From: Agrocybe praecox
Lineage: Eukaryota; Basidiomycota; Agaricomycetes; Agaricales; Agrocybaceae
Direction: 5' to 3'
Length of the DNA: 64,000 nt
Assembly: GCA_964017145.1 (NCBI GenBank)
Contig: OZ024847.1
Coordinates: 682,001-746,000, forward strand
Part shown: positions 23,482 to 34,372 of the stretch, piece by piece
How the letters are laid out: each line of letters starts with the position of its first letter
Numbering within the stretch: position 1 is the first letter of the stretch
Translations under genes and position numbers: made by a program
Notes under the pieces: generated by a model
The model's database searches: none
What the model was told of the DNA's origin: nothing
What the model saw: the letters and a program-made list of their open reading frames with translations, nothing else

Positions 23482-26234
23482 CTATGCTTTGCGAGGACGT
23501 CCTGGACCACGGCGAGTAACCCTTCCATTCAATGCCCCACTTGTGCTAGACTCTTCGGACACCATGTCTCTATTTGCCACATCCTGTGCCTTGCGTTTTC
23601 CTGCTGCACGCTTTCCGTTGGGTTTGGGTGCGACATTGATGGGTGCGAGTTCAGGTGTATTTATAGCAGCGGCAGTAGATGTAGAGTGGTGGCTGGTGGC
23701 TGGAGATGAGATAACGAGCGGTCCAGAGTGTGTAACAATGGGCGATGACTGATCAAGAAGATCAGATAGTGATGTTTCCTGGATATAAATATACTGTTAG
23801 TTAATTGATGATGGGATGATCAAAGACAGATAAATACGAACATGATGTCGGAGAAGTGCATTTCCCGAGGCCTGAGAATTCACGACAGGTGATGCAGGTG
23901 CAGTAGGGGGACCCGCAGTCACATACATATCATCGTCAAAATCTGGATTATCGTGCAAAGGTAATGCAGACTGTGTATGCTGATGCATGGACATAGATAT
24001 TTCTTCATCGGAAAATGGATCTTCAAGGTCGAGGGCTTCAAGTTGACGGTTAATCTCCGACTCGATTCCATCAGAAGTATTTACGTGGGTTCCATCAATG
24101 TGCGATGTTATTTTGGAATTTTTCAACTGCTGGGAAAAAACATTCTGGTCCCAGCGAAGCAATAATCTGCTGACCCACCGCGACTGAGTATTTGATCCGC
24201 GCACAAGAAGTTCGAGGTAATAATCAAAATTTGAACGGTAGGGAATCCCGGAAACAGCTCCAACTCCAGAGCCTGTAAACTGGGGGTCTTCGGAGAGAGC
24301 GTGTAGCGTCTATAAATAATATGATGGCATATACCCCATTTAGAATATAAATTTGGATGCTTATTTATAATTCAACGTACCGAGGTCGCAGTATATGCGA
24401 TAAGGCCATAAGTTGTGCATGTTTCAACCTTGAGTGACTGCGCCAAGAACATACTTGACGAACGTAAGACTGCCTTTTCAATGGAACATGTTGCAGACTT
24501 TCCAAAAATAATGCATCGTGCAGCCTGTGGATAATTAAGAGAAATAAAATGAATAATCTGTATTCCTGCATGTAGATCCAAGTTTAAAAATGGAGGATTA
24601 ATCACCCGATAAAGTGTCTCACTGTCAAAAAGATAGTTTGGGGAGCCGATATGATCCTCTGGATAGAAGAAAGGAGTGTCAGGGCAACACTATAATCAGT
24701 GTGACAAAGCCACCAACAAAGACAAAGCAAAAGAGAAGAGAGAGAAGAGAGAGAGAGGAAGAGATAAAGATAGAGAGACACTCAATGATTCTAAGAGATC
24801 ACACCAATGATAGTGGATATCCTAAGAGATTGAAGCTGGGGCTACAGCTACCTACAGCTACAGTATTTATACTCTACAGGTGTTCTAGAATATTCCTACA
24901 TTACATCATGAAACAGAAGGATGAGTAAGACAATGACATCATAAAGGAATGATGAATAAGACAATGACATCATGAAACAAGGGGAAGAGTGATGTGGAGT
25001 GATTGAGGCAGTGCTCATGGGAAATAAAGATGATAAGTATCTAATCAAAGATCTGAGTGATAATCAAAGAGATAATCAAGGAGATAATCAAAGATGTAAA
25101 AGAGATAAGATATCTACATAATTAAGAAAGGGAAAAATGCGAAATAAATATAGAAAAATAAGGGAAAATAAGAGAAACCCTGACAAGGAGAGAGCCTGGG
25201 ATAAATTGATTTGTGTGTCACAGGATCAGTTGTAGACCCAAGTATCCGTTGAACCTCGAGATCGGTGTGTCGGATATTGATTGGAAGTGCCGCAATACGT
25301 GCATCTAGACCAAATATTGCTGAGATGTTTTGTCGTATGCAGGAAGTGATGTGTGAGCGGGCACGGCCCATTGATTCTCTGAACTAAAAGGTAAGTAGAA
25401 AAAGATTACGTGGTTATTAAGTCGCATGAAATAGGTCAATACAGTAGATAGCTCACCAGATTTCTGAAGGTCCCATCTTGCAAGCGCATTAGCGAGTGAA
25501 ATTCCTGTCTAATTATAGAATATATCTCGGCAGTAGGCCCGGCCTGTCTATTTACTGTAGATTGGAAGCGTACAATCGCATATGGCTCGAAGCTGGGGTT
25601 TTCACGAGTAAAATCATTGCTGGCGATGAAGGGATAATGAAAAAGAAGAAAGTGATGGCCCATCTTAGTTATGTAGTCGAATATCTCAGGAGCGACCGTG
25701 CATGTACCAGTATCCTCTGCAGATATCCCTGTAGCCTCGAATCCATGTTGGATTATACCAGCAATGCCTGTGATGGGGAGCTGACTACCACCAGTCCGGT
25801 TAGTAACCTGTGCAGATGTCTTTGCTTTCGTCCTTTTTGAGGTGCGAGCAAGGATCTGGAGAGAAAGAGCAGAGTTCCGGTCTTCGAGATTACGGATCTG
25901 CTTGCGAAGATCAGAAATAGTTTCTTGAGAAACTAGATACTTCTAGAGAATACATAAATGTGGTCAGAACAGAAGAGTTTCATATACCTTATTAAAATTT
26001 AAAACATACCTCGTAGATCTCCTCTTTATCCAAGATATAAACCAAATTGTCCTCAGTGGATTCCGTAAAATTAACGGCCTGTTCGGTAGAGTGATGAACA
26101 TTAAGACCAGCAGCATGATTAACAACTTGTCGAGCTGGGGGAGCAGGGACAACAGTAGTAGTCTGAGTTGCCAATGGAATAGCCATTGTTGCAGCGAGAG
26201 CTCGTTGAGACCTAGAATTGGACACAGAAGACAT
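23482..26234 (-). pseudogene. Plavaka accessory gene with C-terminal AT-hook (interrupted)
   Basis: The second gene of the Plavaka element. It starts MSSVSNSRSQRALAATM (ATG ending at 26,234). A short coiled-coil-like segment follows (SQETISDLRKQIRNLEDRNS). A central globular part contains FDYITKMGHHFLLFHYPF near 25,640, SIIRQEFHSLMRL and HITSCIRQNISAIFG. After the LTR come FYPEDHIGSPNYLFDSETLY, AARCIIFGKSATCSIEKAV and a long polar region. It ends RRGPGRPRKA, a classic AT-hook for minor-groove binding. The coding frame is cut between LS and PFFYPEDH by the 509-bp solo LTR (24,677-25,185); removal of LTR plus one 5-bp copy restores it. I do not know this protein's biochemical role. A DNA-binding helper of transposition is an inference. 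Confidence 0.75.
24677..25185 (+). mobile_element. solo LTR, 509 bp, with 5-bp target duplication
   Basis: It starts TGTCAGGG and ends CCCTGACA, the TG...CA form of LTRs, flanked by AGGAG at 24,672-24,676 and 25,186-25,190. It carries a TATA-like TATTTATA near 24,868, a purine tract of GA repeats near 24,725-24,780, and repeats of GATAATCAAAGA near 25,055-25,095. No internal retrotransposon sequence adjoins it, so recombination between two LTRs probably left it. Orientation (+) is guessed from the TATA-like box. Confidence 0.8.
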
Positions 26235-26413
26235 AAGGACAAAGCGAGAGCAAAAGATATACAGCACTGATAATAGAAGAGCTAAGAGGCCAAATTATTT
26301 TACAAGGGTTTTATATAACCCTGTACATACATGTGTTTTCGATTCAATTTTCTGCCAAGTAAATGTTTCTACCTCATGTGTAATATTCTATATATTGGAG
26401 ACAATGAACACAT

Positions 26414-29400
26414 TTAAATATTAGCCCGATACACTAACTTGGTGGACTTCATACGAAGCCACATGTCTTCATCAACAGCCTCAATGACAATGCGCTCTCC
26501 AACTTGTGATCCACCATCCTCTGCTAGAAGTGCTCCTCGGATAATTGTGTTTATGTCAATTACAACAGTTTCGGAACGTGGACGAACTCGTGTAAGGGAC
26601 AATAGTGTATCGCGTCGACGATTTTGTAGTGTTTGAGGCATGTCATATGGTTGGACAAGCGCAAGTTGAAACTTCTGTTCCTTGTAATCTAATCGGAACA
26701 GAAGAATCAGCTTCACAAACATTATCTCTGACTTTGTTACTTGAATCATTGCGAAATCATTGCGCTCCTTATTATGGAAGCTGGGATTAACACGCAAGAT
26801 AGTGTGCTGTAGATTCCAATTGACAAGCGATCCGAATGACACCTTGAGGTAATGAAATGGCAGCACCTAAGTTAGATTAGATTAATACCATTGCAGCGAG
26901 GTTTATTAAATAAAGGCAAAAATACCACATGGTCAGCCAGGAGGACAACACGTGCATTGTCTAGCTGGATAGAGATCTGTTTATTAATTTTTCTTCGAAG
27001 GCCTTGATACTCGGGCCGAAGGGATTCTATGGATTCAAGCGTCGAAGAAGTACTCCAAGATCCGCATTTTAGTCGTTCAAATGAATTATCACCGGCACCG
27101 CTCCCTGGTTTGTGTGTAGCACGCTCGTCAGTGGGCGCTAAATTTATGTTGGCATGTGCCGGATCTGCGGACTTAGTCTCTGCAACGTGTTTATCGTAGA
27201 TATCGAGGTCGGTCCGGATTATTCTTGATACAAGGCCCATTTCATTGACTCGAAGAATCTGCCAGTTGGTTTGAAGATTAATAGGCTGACATATATGTGC
27301 TGATATTGTCTTACCTGTGATGCTACATTCTTAAAATTAGTGTGATTTCGGTAGAATTTCTTGAGAGGACCATTGAGCTTTTCATTAGGCTTGGTGTTAT
27401 AGTTACGGGTAACACCCTTGTTAATGATGTCGGAAAATAGATGCTGATGAGTATGGGCCTTGGGAAATTCCCAATTCTTTGCAGGCCGTATTTTGATGTA
27501 CTCCTAACGAATCAAACAGATTAGTTTAGAGAATAATATACTTGGACAAATATACCTTTAGCTTTTTTTCGAAATTGAGTAGTTCAGTGCGGCCAAGTTG
27601 GATCGTCTTCTCGGTTTGTAGGGTCAGCGAGGCAAACATATCCAATTCAACATAGCTTCGAATTAAGCAAAGAAGACTGAATCCTTCTTTTGATATATCT
27701 TTATCCAAAACATGTACTGAAGCTTGCACAATAATCTTCAAGTTTTGACAAAAGAGATAAGTAAATCAGAATATTATGAGCCGATATACACAATCTGCAT
27801 ACCTTTGAAAGGTCTTCAAATTTGGTACCATCTGCAAATTCCCCGAAATCACTCAATGAGTTGAAGTGATTTAAGTTTGGCCATGTTGGTATTGCATCCA
27901 GTCTAAAGTATATTGATTAGGGCATAAAAATGATAATAATAAATGGAAAAACCAACGCTGCATCAAGTGATGTTTTGCTCCGTCTGGAATTAGGGACATC
28001 ATTATCGAGAATGTCTCTCAATTCAGTCAGTAAATGATCAGAAAATAATCCCGAGTTGTATGCGTGAAGACAATCCCAGGATAGTGCTGAGTATACATCG
28101 GACCCAAATATAGTCCAGAACATATTCTATATTTTTAAGCATCCATGGTTTATGAAGTAAAATATAGGAAAATATTTACTTTGACATCTCGAAGACCAAC
28201 AGACTGCAACAGGGTTTCACTATTTCCGGCATTCATTTCCTGCGCTTGATTATATATGTCCCGCATGATCTCTGTGGTTCTAATATCAAAGGTTCTTGAC
28301 AGGTTTGCAATCTCTTTCTTTGGTACGAGACAGACAGGGCATGGATATAAGGCGCTTTGACCACGAACAAGCGCCATAAAGCATCTACCATGATAGTATG
28401 TAAGTCTTCAGAGCCCAGATTAAAGTAGTGTATTAGTTGGGTACGTACTGTTCCTCATAGTCTGCTGAGATCATGTTGATAAATGGAAATATCTTTCTCG
28501 ATACACCATCAGTGCATCGTATAGATGTCCCATAGCGAGCGAAAGATATGATTGACTCAAAAATGAGAGCAACGGCCTCATGCCATATTAATCGCTTCAC
28601 ATTCTTGTATCCACGCTTTCCAGTCTCACTAGAAATTTCCTCGGGCTATTGATAGGATTTAAATCAGCTGTGCAACATATAAGGCTGCTTATAAATTTTA
28701 ACTCACTATAGGAAGCCATCCAACCAATCGAGCACCACCAACACCATCTCCATTTCGGATACTAATGGGAAGATTTCCACATCTAACTAGTACTGGGTAG
28801 CCACTTTCGGTTCCAAATGAAGACAGTCTGGTCTTATCAGCATATAGAATGATCGAGAATGGTTTTGCATCTCGATGCATTGCTCCAATTTGTGTCTGCA
28901 CAATGAGTATATGGGATTATATCAAATTAGAAGAGCTTGTTATCGCTTTTAACTCACTTGAAAGTTCCACCAGCTATCAGCTGTCCATGGTTCGTCAAAA
29001 AACCTTTCCCATCTACTGTCTGATGTATACTGATACTGTTGTATTGCATCCCATTGAAAGAAGTGGATTAGGTTCTTGTCATTGACAAGTTCATGACACC
29101 AATCCCATACTGGACGGACCCAGACCTTGTATTGCAGTTCTCTATCCTTGTATGGTACAGAGAATGAATGTTCAATGAACTAGTTCTCTATTATTAGTAC
29201 AACATCGGAGTGATATTTTTAGAAAACAAATGTACTCACTCCACTGGCTCGTGTCGCTCTTGCAAAGCTCCAGATCTTCTGCATCTCTGAATTTGATCGC
29301 AATGTAAGCCCACTCGACTCCTGTGCATCCTTGGGAATCGCTTCCCAGACAAGATCAAATAGCCTCGTAATTTGGCGATTATTCATATGAGTATCGAGGG

Positions 29401-30091
29401 TTAATTCTGCAAATTCAAAGTCCTGCCTGGTCTTGAATGGGCGCCATGGAATATTGTTGGTAGGTTGATACTGCGGAGCCATCTCATTTATTGAGTCCTG
29501 ATACTCACAAAATTCGTCGAAAGTGTATATCTTCTCTGGTATTTGTGCATTAGGATGCGATATGATCTTGATGCTCATAGTTTCTAGCTGTGGATCTTTA
29601 GTCACTTCAGGTTGCTCGGGTTGTCCTTGGTCCTGGGCCTCGCCTGGTTCGACTGGAGAGACCAGTGGTGGTATATCATCGTCTAATACATGATTGTGAG
29701 AAATCAAACACTGTAGACAAGTTATTCCTTCCAAAATATGAATATTTACCGTCATATTGATCTGTAAGCACCTGTGCTCGATCTGGAACGTTGTTGTTGT
29801 TGCTGACAATAGCAGCATCATAATTTGTTTCTTGAACTACTCGGTTTGCACTCTCTACTGCAGAATGTTCTTGCATTGAGCGAGTACTTGTATTCAAATT
29901 GTAGACATAATCATACCTTGTGCTTCTCGGTTCTGAATTATATTCCCTATCGCTCGAGAATGTTCTTCAGTGACCAGGTCGTCTCGAGGGCGCAATGGAC
30001 ACGCTTTAACATGTGCGTGGATGCCTCGCGCGTTGAATGTCTGTCCACAGTGATCACAGACCTTAGACTGTGCTTGTCTTCTCGTAGACAT
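26414..30091 (-). CDS. Plavaka transposase
   Basis: Multi-exon transposase of the Plavaka group (CACTA-related, abundant in Agaricomycetes). The N-terminus MSTRRQAQSKVCDHCGQTF is a single zinc finger (C-x2-C, then H-x4-C). Next come IPWRPFKTRQDFEFAEL (near 29,430), the hallmark FSIILYADKTRLSSFG near 28,850, then LPISIRNGDGVGGARLVGWL, LYPCPVCLVPKKEI (28,340) and SALSWDCLHAYNSGLFSDHL (28,080). C-terminal are HTHQHLFSDIINKG, FERLKCGSWSTSSTLE and LHYLKV-like PFHYLKVSFGSLVNW (26,850). About twelve exons joined by 50-80 bp introns end at 26,414. I noticed no stop or frameshift, so the transposase may still be functional although its partner gene is broken. Confidence 0.85.
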
Positions 30092-30789
30092 TGGGGTTTA
30101 AGCTGTGAAAATTGGATGGTGCGAAATATAGTGGTGTGTGTGCGCTGAAAACTGGATGTCTTTGGTTGAATTAAATTACAGTAGGTCTGCTTGTATTTAT
30201 ACATGCTGCTTGAGTGTAGATGTGAGTATTTACCTTGTACCAAATTTTATGTTTCTCATCGTTGGTAGATACACACAACATTGGGCTGCAGTAACAATCA
30301 ACTCCGAGTCATAAATTATATTGGATATGATATTCTACATCATGTAACGTAGCATCAATCATGTAGCCACTGTATAGCATCATATCCATGTATTGAATGA
30401 ATATATATTCCGTTGTACTACATGGCTGCTGCTTTTGATTTCACTCAAATGTAGCGCGCGCGCATCAATGATGACAAATCAGACTTAACCAAGGCAGTGG
30501 ATAACTGAACATTTTATATCTTGCTCAAATCAAGACGGCAGATGGAGTTTTTTTTAATAATAAATAGGAATGGATCTATGAAGCTCAAATATGATAAATT
30601 TGGAGCTTAGGTAAAGACCCCGTTATGTTGAAAAAAATAATCTTTATTGTGTTCGCCCAAATGTGAGTCACACCAGGTCACGCATACCCTAATATGGTAT
30701 GCGCTCACGCGCCGCATCACGGACTTGTCCCGCCGCTGCTCAGCACAATGTACCAGCTGCTATGATTGCCAGACACAAAAATAATAGTG
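30092..30789. other. Plavaka transposase promoter side
   Basis: About 700 AT-rich bases upstream of the transposase start with no gene. Short alternating purine/pyrimidine GCGCGCGC occurs near 30,455. Confidence 0.45.
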
Positions 30790-30955
30790 TTGGTAGACAA
30801 TTCACATACTCAGTAGACAATTCACATATTTGGCAAACATATCACATACTTGGTAGGCATATCACACCATTTGGTAGACAATTCACTTAAGTTGGTCGGC
30901 AATTGCTCGAGTTGGTAGACATTTCAGTTAAATTGGTAGATAATTACATTATTCA
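30790..30955 (+). repeat. subterminal tandem array, about eight 20-21 bp units
   Basis: Units resemble TTGGTAGACAATTCACATAC, with variants TGGCAAACATATCACATACT, TGGTAGGCATATCACACCAT and TTGGTCGGCAATTGCTCGAG. They lie 0.3 kb inside the right end of the Plavaka element. CACTA-class elements commonly carry subterminal repeats bound by their own proteins; binding here is an inference. Confidence 0.75.
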
Positions 30956-31228
30956 TCTATATCTATCAAAATCATTTTTTGTACAATCCGGCAGCAATAG
31001 TACTATGGTCTACACTGAGTCTCGAGAACTCAACGCGACGCAGAATTTGTTAAGTCCGCAAAGTCTCACCGTATATACCAAAGCGCGCTTCCAAATTAGG
31101 AAATGTGCCGGTTGATCAGACTGGCTGAATCTAATGATGCCGTTTCGATCCGAATAGTTTTTTGCATACATAATCAGGGATTGATCATTTCTAATGAGGT
31201 AAAAAGCGGGACTAATTATGGGCTAATC

Positions 31229-31257
31229 CTAATGAGGCACTTTGAGGGTTTCCGACA
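31229..31257 (-). repeat. Plavaka right terminal inverted repeat
   Basis: Read on the minus strand it is TGTCGGAAACCCTCAAAGTG then CCTCATTAG, pairing with the left end at 22,533. Confidence 0.85.
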
Positions 31258-31679
31258 ATGGCCTTGTAAACGCCCGCATACGTCTCGATACCTTGTTGAA
31301 TAGCCGCGAAAGGATCGCCAGATGTTATGTGAAAGCTGGAAAGTATCCTAAAATAAGAGGTTTTAGCGACCGGTCAAAGTGAATTTTGGAGGATCCTGTG
31401 ATTATTACACACCGTATGCGTTTTCGTCTCTCTTCTGTCCCCTCATCTCTCAGTTCTGCGTCGACCTCATCCCGAGCCTTGCTTATCAGGCTAGGAGCCA
31501 ACAAAAGCGTAAAATATAAGTCGGGATGCTCTTTCACTATGCGTGCGGCGAGGACACAGAAAGCTCTTGCATGTCCTGCAAGAATAGTAACAAAATGGTG
31601 AGAACGATCTGACCATGGGAGCACATATAGACTTACCCCACGCTGCAAAAGCACTGAAGAAAATATGTTTTGATGGCAT
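31258..31679 (-). pseudogene. UGT3, 5' portion (separated from its 3' part)
   Basis: The start and first three exon segments of UGT3. It starts MPSKHIFFSAFAAWG (ATG ending 31,679), then GHARAFCVLAARIVKEHPD and LLLAPSLISKARDEV. The third exon reads ILSSFHITSGDPFAAIQQ and ends in ETYAGVYKAI at the Plavaka boundary. The exon plan equals UGT1 and UGT2. The next residues of the protein are at 22,532 and below. Confidence 0.85.
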
Positions 31680-32263
31680 TTCGGACTGTATCCAGTCTTT
31701 GAGGTAAGTTCAGGAGGTGGATAGGGGCGTTTATCACGTCTTAGAGGTCAACTTCTTATATACTCATGAGTCATACTATACTAATAGCTAAAACACATAT
31801 GGTTAGAAGAAGAAGCAGAAGATTCCATTACCGTGATACTCGATTATCAAAAACCTGGCATCTTTACTGAAAGAATTAGCTCAAATCAACCTAGTGTGGG
31901 GACCTGGAGTAACTGATAAAGATCTCCACCTGAAATGATCAAGATTTTAGCACTTTTTTCGTACTTCTTTAAGAGCACCAGGACTTGACTGGGACGCCCG
32001 AATGAGCACAGAGTCAACACGGAGTCAACACGGAGAATTAATCGTGCGCCATTTGAATAAGGACCCTTACCAACTAGTACCAATCCTCACATCATAGTAC
32101 GTACTACGTCGGCACTATAATGCAATCGACTCCCTCTTAACCCATAACCCCTTATAACTCATACTTTTTTCGATCCACCAAGTTGGCTCGCATGGAACTC
32201 CGACCCATAACCCATACAACCTTTGAGTAAAAACCCGTAGGTTTTGCCATAAAGTACCAATCC
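31680..32263. other. UGT3 upstream region and LINE target flank
   Basis: It should hold the UGT3 promoter. A short terminal-repeat-like segment CAATCGACTCCCTCTTAACC begins at 32,123. Bases 32,251-32,263 (AAAGTACCAATCC) are the left target duplication of the LINE. Confidence 0.5.
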
Positions 32264-32425
32264 GGGAACGCTTCTTGATCCAACACCACCACCACCGTTA
32301 ATTTTCCCACGCTGAAAAGCGAGGAAAACGCGAAAGGAGGGGCATAGGAAAGAGAGTATATAGCGATTACATACCTAACACCACACATCACACACTTTCT
32401 ATACGTTCTCAAACATCACTAGCAC

Positions 32426-34372
32426 ATGGCATCCAGAGCACCCAATCCGAGTCAGAAAACACACAGGAACGGAACAGCGGAAGCAAACACAGGGGTAACC
32501 ACTAGAAGTACAAAGAAAACCAAAGCAGAACTATTAAATGAATCTCGATCGTCGATTAAAGACTCAAAAACCGCTAAGACGCACCTGATAGAGGCAGAAC
32601 TGATGTTAGAGGGCGAAAGAATCAACACGACCACTATCGCTATGGCTCTCCTTAAGGCGGCGGCGAAAGACTCTTTATCGACGCAATTCCTCGTGGACAC
32701 AATGAGGGCAGCAGCAATTTGCATCGACTCGACAATGAAAGAAGATGCAGTAGAAGACCTAATACGAAGAAACAGAGAAGACATTGCGGAACTACTAGAG
32801 GAAGCAAAAAACGAGATGAACAAAGTACAAGAAACAGCAATTGCCGAAATAAAGAAAGCGAGAGCAGCGAACATAACAGGAACGCAAAGAAGAACGGAAG
32901 ACGAACAGGAATGGCTGCAAGAAACCAACATTGAAACCCAACACACTGCACACGGAGACAACAACACTACGCCAAAATCGTACGCCGACATGACACGACA
33001 AGGCTCACAGCACACAAACCACCAAGAAAAATTGAACGAAAACCTGGGGTGGGGCCCGGGCAAAGAACAATGGAAGAAAATCGAGCAGGAAGTAACGGTG
33101 TGAGACAACATCAGAAAGAAACAAATATTAATCGACGGGATACCGAACGTAAGAAGCGCGACGCAAGGACTTACGGCAAAAGAGATAGTAACAAAAGCCA
33201 ACCTAGCATGGAAGGCACTGAAATCAAGCACCGAACTGGATATACTCGACACGGACGAAACCAACAAACCGGAGGGTGTAGTATTCACGGCAGCAAAGGT
33301 TCTTAAGAACGGTGGTGTATCACTGACAATGTCAGATGAAGCAGGGCCAGAGTGGTTGAAATTCCCGAGAGTCAAGAAGAACTTCGAAGCCAACTTCGGA
33401 GGATCAGCAGAAATAAAAGAGAGAACATACAACATACGGATAGAGTATGTATCCACAAGCATGAGGCAAGAGCTGGAACTGGACGAAACAAGGGACATCA
33501 TGGAAGCAGACAACGACTTGGAGCCTGGCGTCATCAAGAAGCTGAGATGGATGCGAAACCCAGAGAAAAGCTGGAAAAAGAATCAAGAAGCAGCGCACGT
33601 CATCCTCACCACCACTAGCAAAAGGGCAGCCAACGAGTTTCTCGTAGGGGGAATAATGATAGGAGATGAACACAGAGAAGCCAAGAAACTCGAAGACGAT
33701 CCAAGAAGATGCTATAAATGCCAAAGGGTAGACGTAAACCACAGCTCCGCGACATGCACCGGAGAAGAAACATGCGCTTATTGCACCGAAACGACACACA
33801 AAACAGGGGATTGTTCAGCAGGACCAGAAGACTACCAATGCGCAAGCTGCAAACACGCCAACTTACCGCATAACCACGCGTCATGGAGTAGAAGATGCCC
33901 TATTTTCAGCAGAGAAAGGACCAAGCTATGGGAAAAAGCACCGGAAAATTTCTACAAATACTTCCCAGATGAAGACTTAGAATGGACTTGGGAACGGCGC
34001 ACCAAGGTGCCAAACTTTGAAGAAGAAGCAGAAATTAGGAAGAGACACGAGCTACAATACAAGGTACCCAAACCAAAAGAGAGGACAGCAAAAGAACTGT
34101 ACGACATCGTAGTGCAAAAGCTCCAGGATCTCGAGAACAGCAACAACGAAGAAGAAACTGAAGAAGATCAAACCACGAGAGACGAGTCGAACACACAAGC
34201 AAAAAACAGAGAGCAGCAAGAACGATCCACGGCCACCAACAACCCAAAGAACAAGCAGGCAACATTACCGAACTCATGGACACACCCAAATAACACTCAA
34301 TCTTCAAGCAACGAACAACAAGTAGCAGGCACCAGCAAGAAAGCGGAGGGCAAAAAACGCGCGATAACATGA
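32426..34372 (+). pseudogene. LINE ORF1 (gag-like), one internal stop
   Basis: A 648-codon frame beginning MASRAPNPSQKTH. The first 225 codons have a long charged, likely coiled-coil stretch (RNREDIAELLEEAKNEMNK). A TGA at 33,101-33,103 interrupts the frame, which continues without shift as DNIRKKQILIDGIPNV. Residues about 430-490 hold Cys/His knuckles (CYKCQRVDVNH, CAYCTETTHKTGDC, CASCKHANLPHNH), expected to bind RNA. The stop codon TGA at 34,370-34,372 overlaps the ORF2 start as ATGA, an arrangement that could allow ORF2 translation by reinitiation. Whether the internal TGA is a lesion or is read through cannot be told from sequence. Confidence 0.85.

Larger units (their letters stand above)
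22533..31257 (-). mobile_element. Plavaka-type (CACTA-like) DNA transposon, 8,725 bp
   Basis: The ends begin TGTCGGAAA and finish TTTCCGACA. The imperfect inverted repeat runs about 29 bp (TGTCGGAAATCCTTAAATCA against TGTCGGAAACCCTCAAAGTG). The dinucleotide AT at 22,531-22,532 and 31,258-31,259 is the likely target duplication. Removing the element and one AT rejoins UGT3 in frame (KAI joined to YGRE). Inside, on the minus strand, are a multi-exon Plavaka transposase (30,091-26,414) and an AT-hook accessory gene (26,234-23,482). A tandem subterminal array sits at the right end and a tRNA-like unit near the left end. A solo LTR interrupts the accessory gene. Confidence 0.88.

Noticed and set aside
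24614..24928. Lys/Glu/Arg-rich ORF
   Set aside because: Lies in the GA-rich part of the solo LTR.
30790..30955. CRISPR-like array
   Set aside because: Units are contiguous and degenerate with no unique spacers, in a fungal transposon; this is a subterminal tandem repeat.
32452..33537. 361-codon ORF on the minus strand
   Set aside because: Antisense to LINE ORF1. The A-rich sense strand leaves few stops on the other strand; it has no domain and is Ser/Phe-rich. The same applies to 34,035-34,910.
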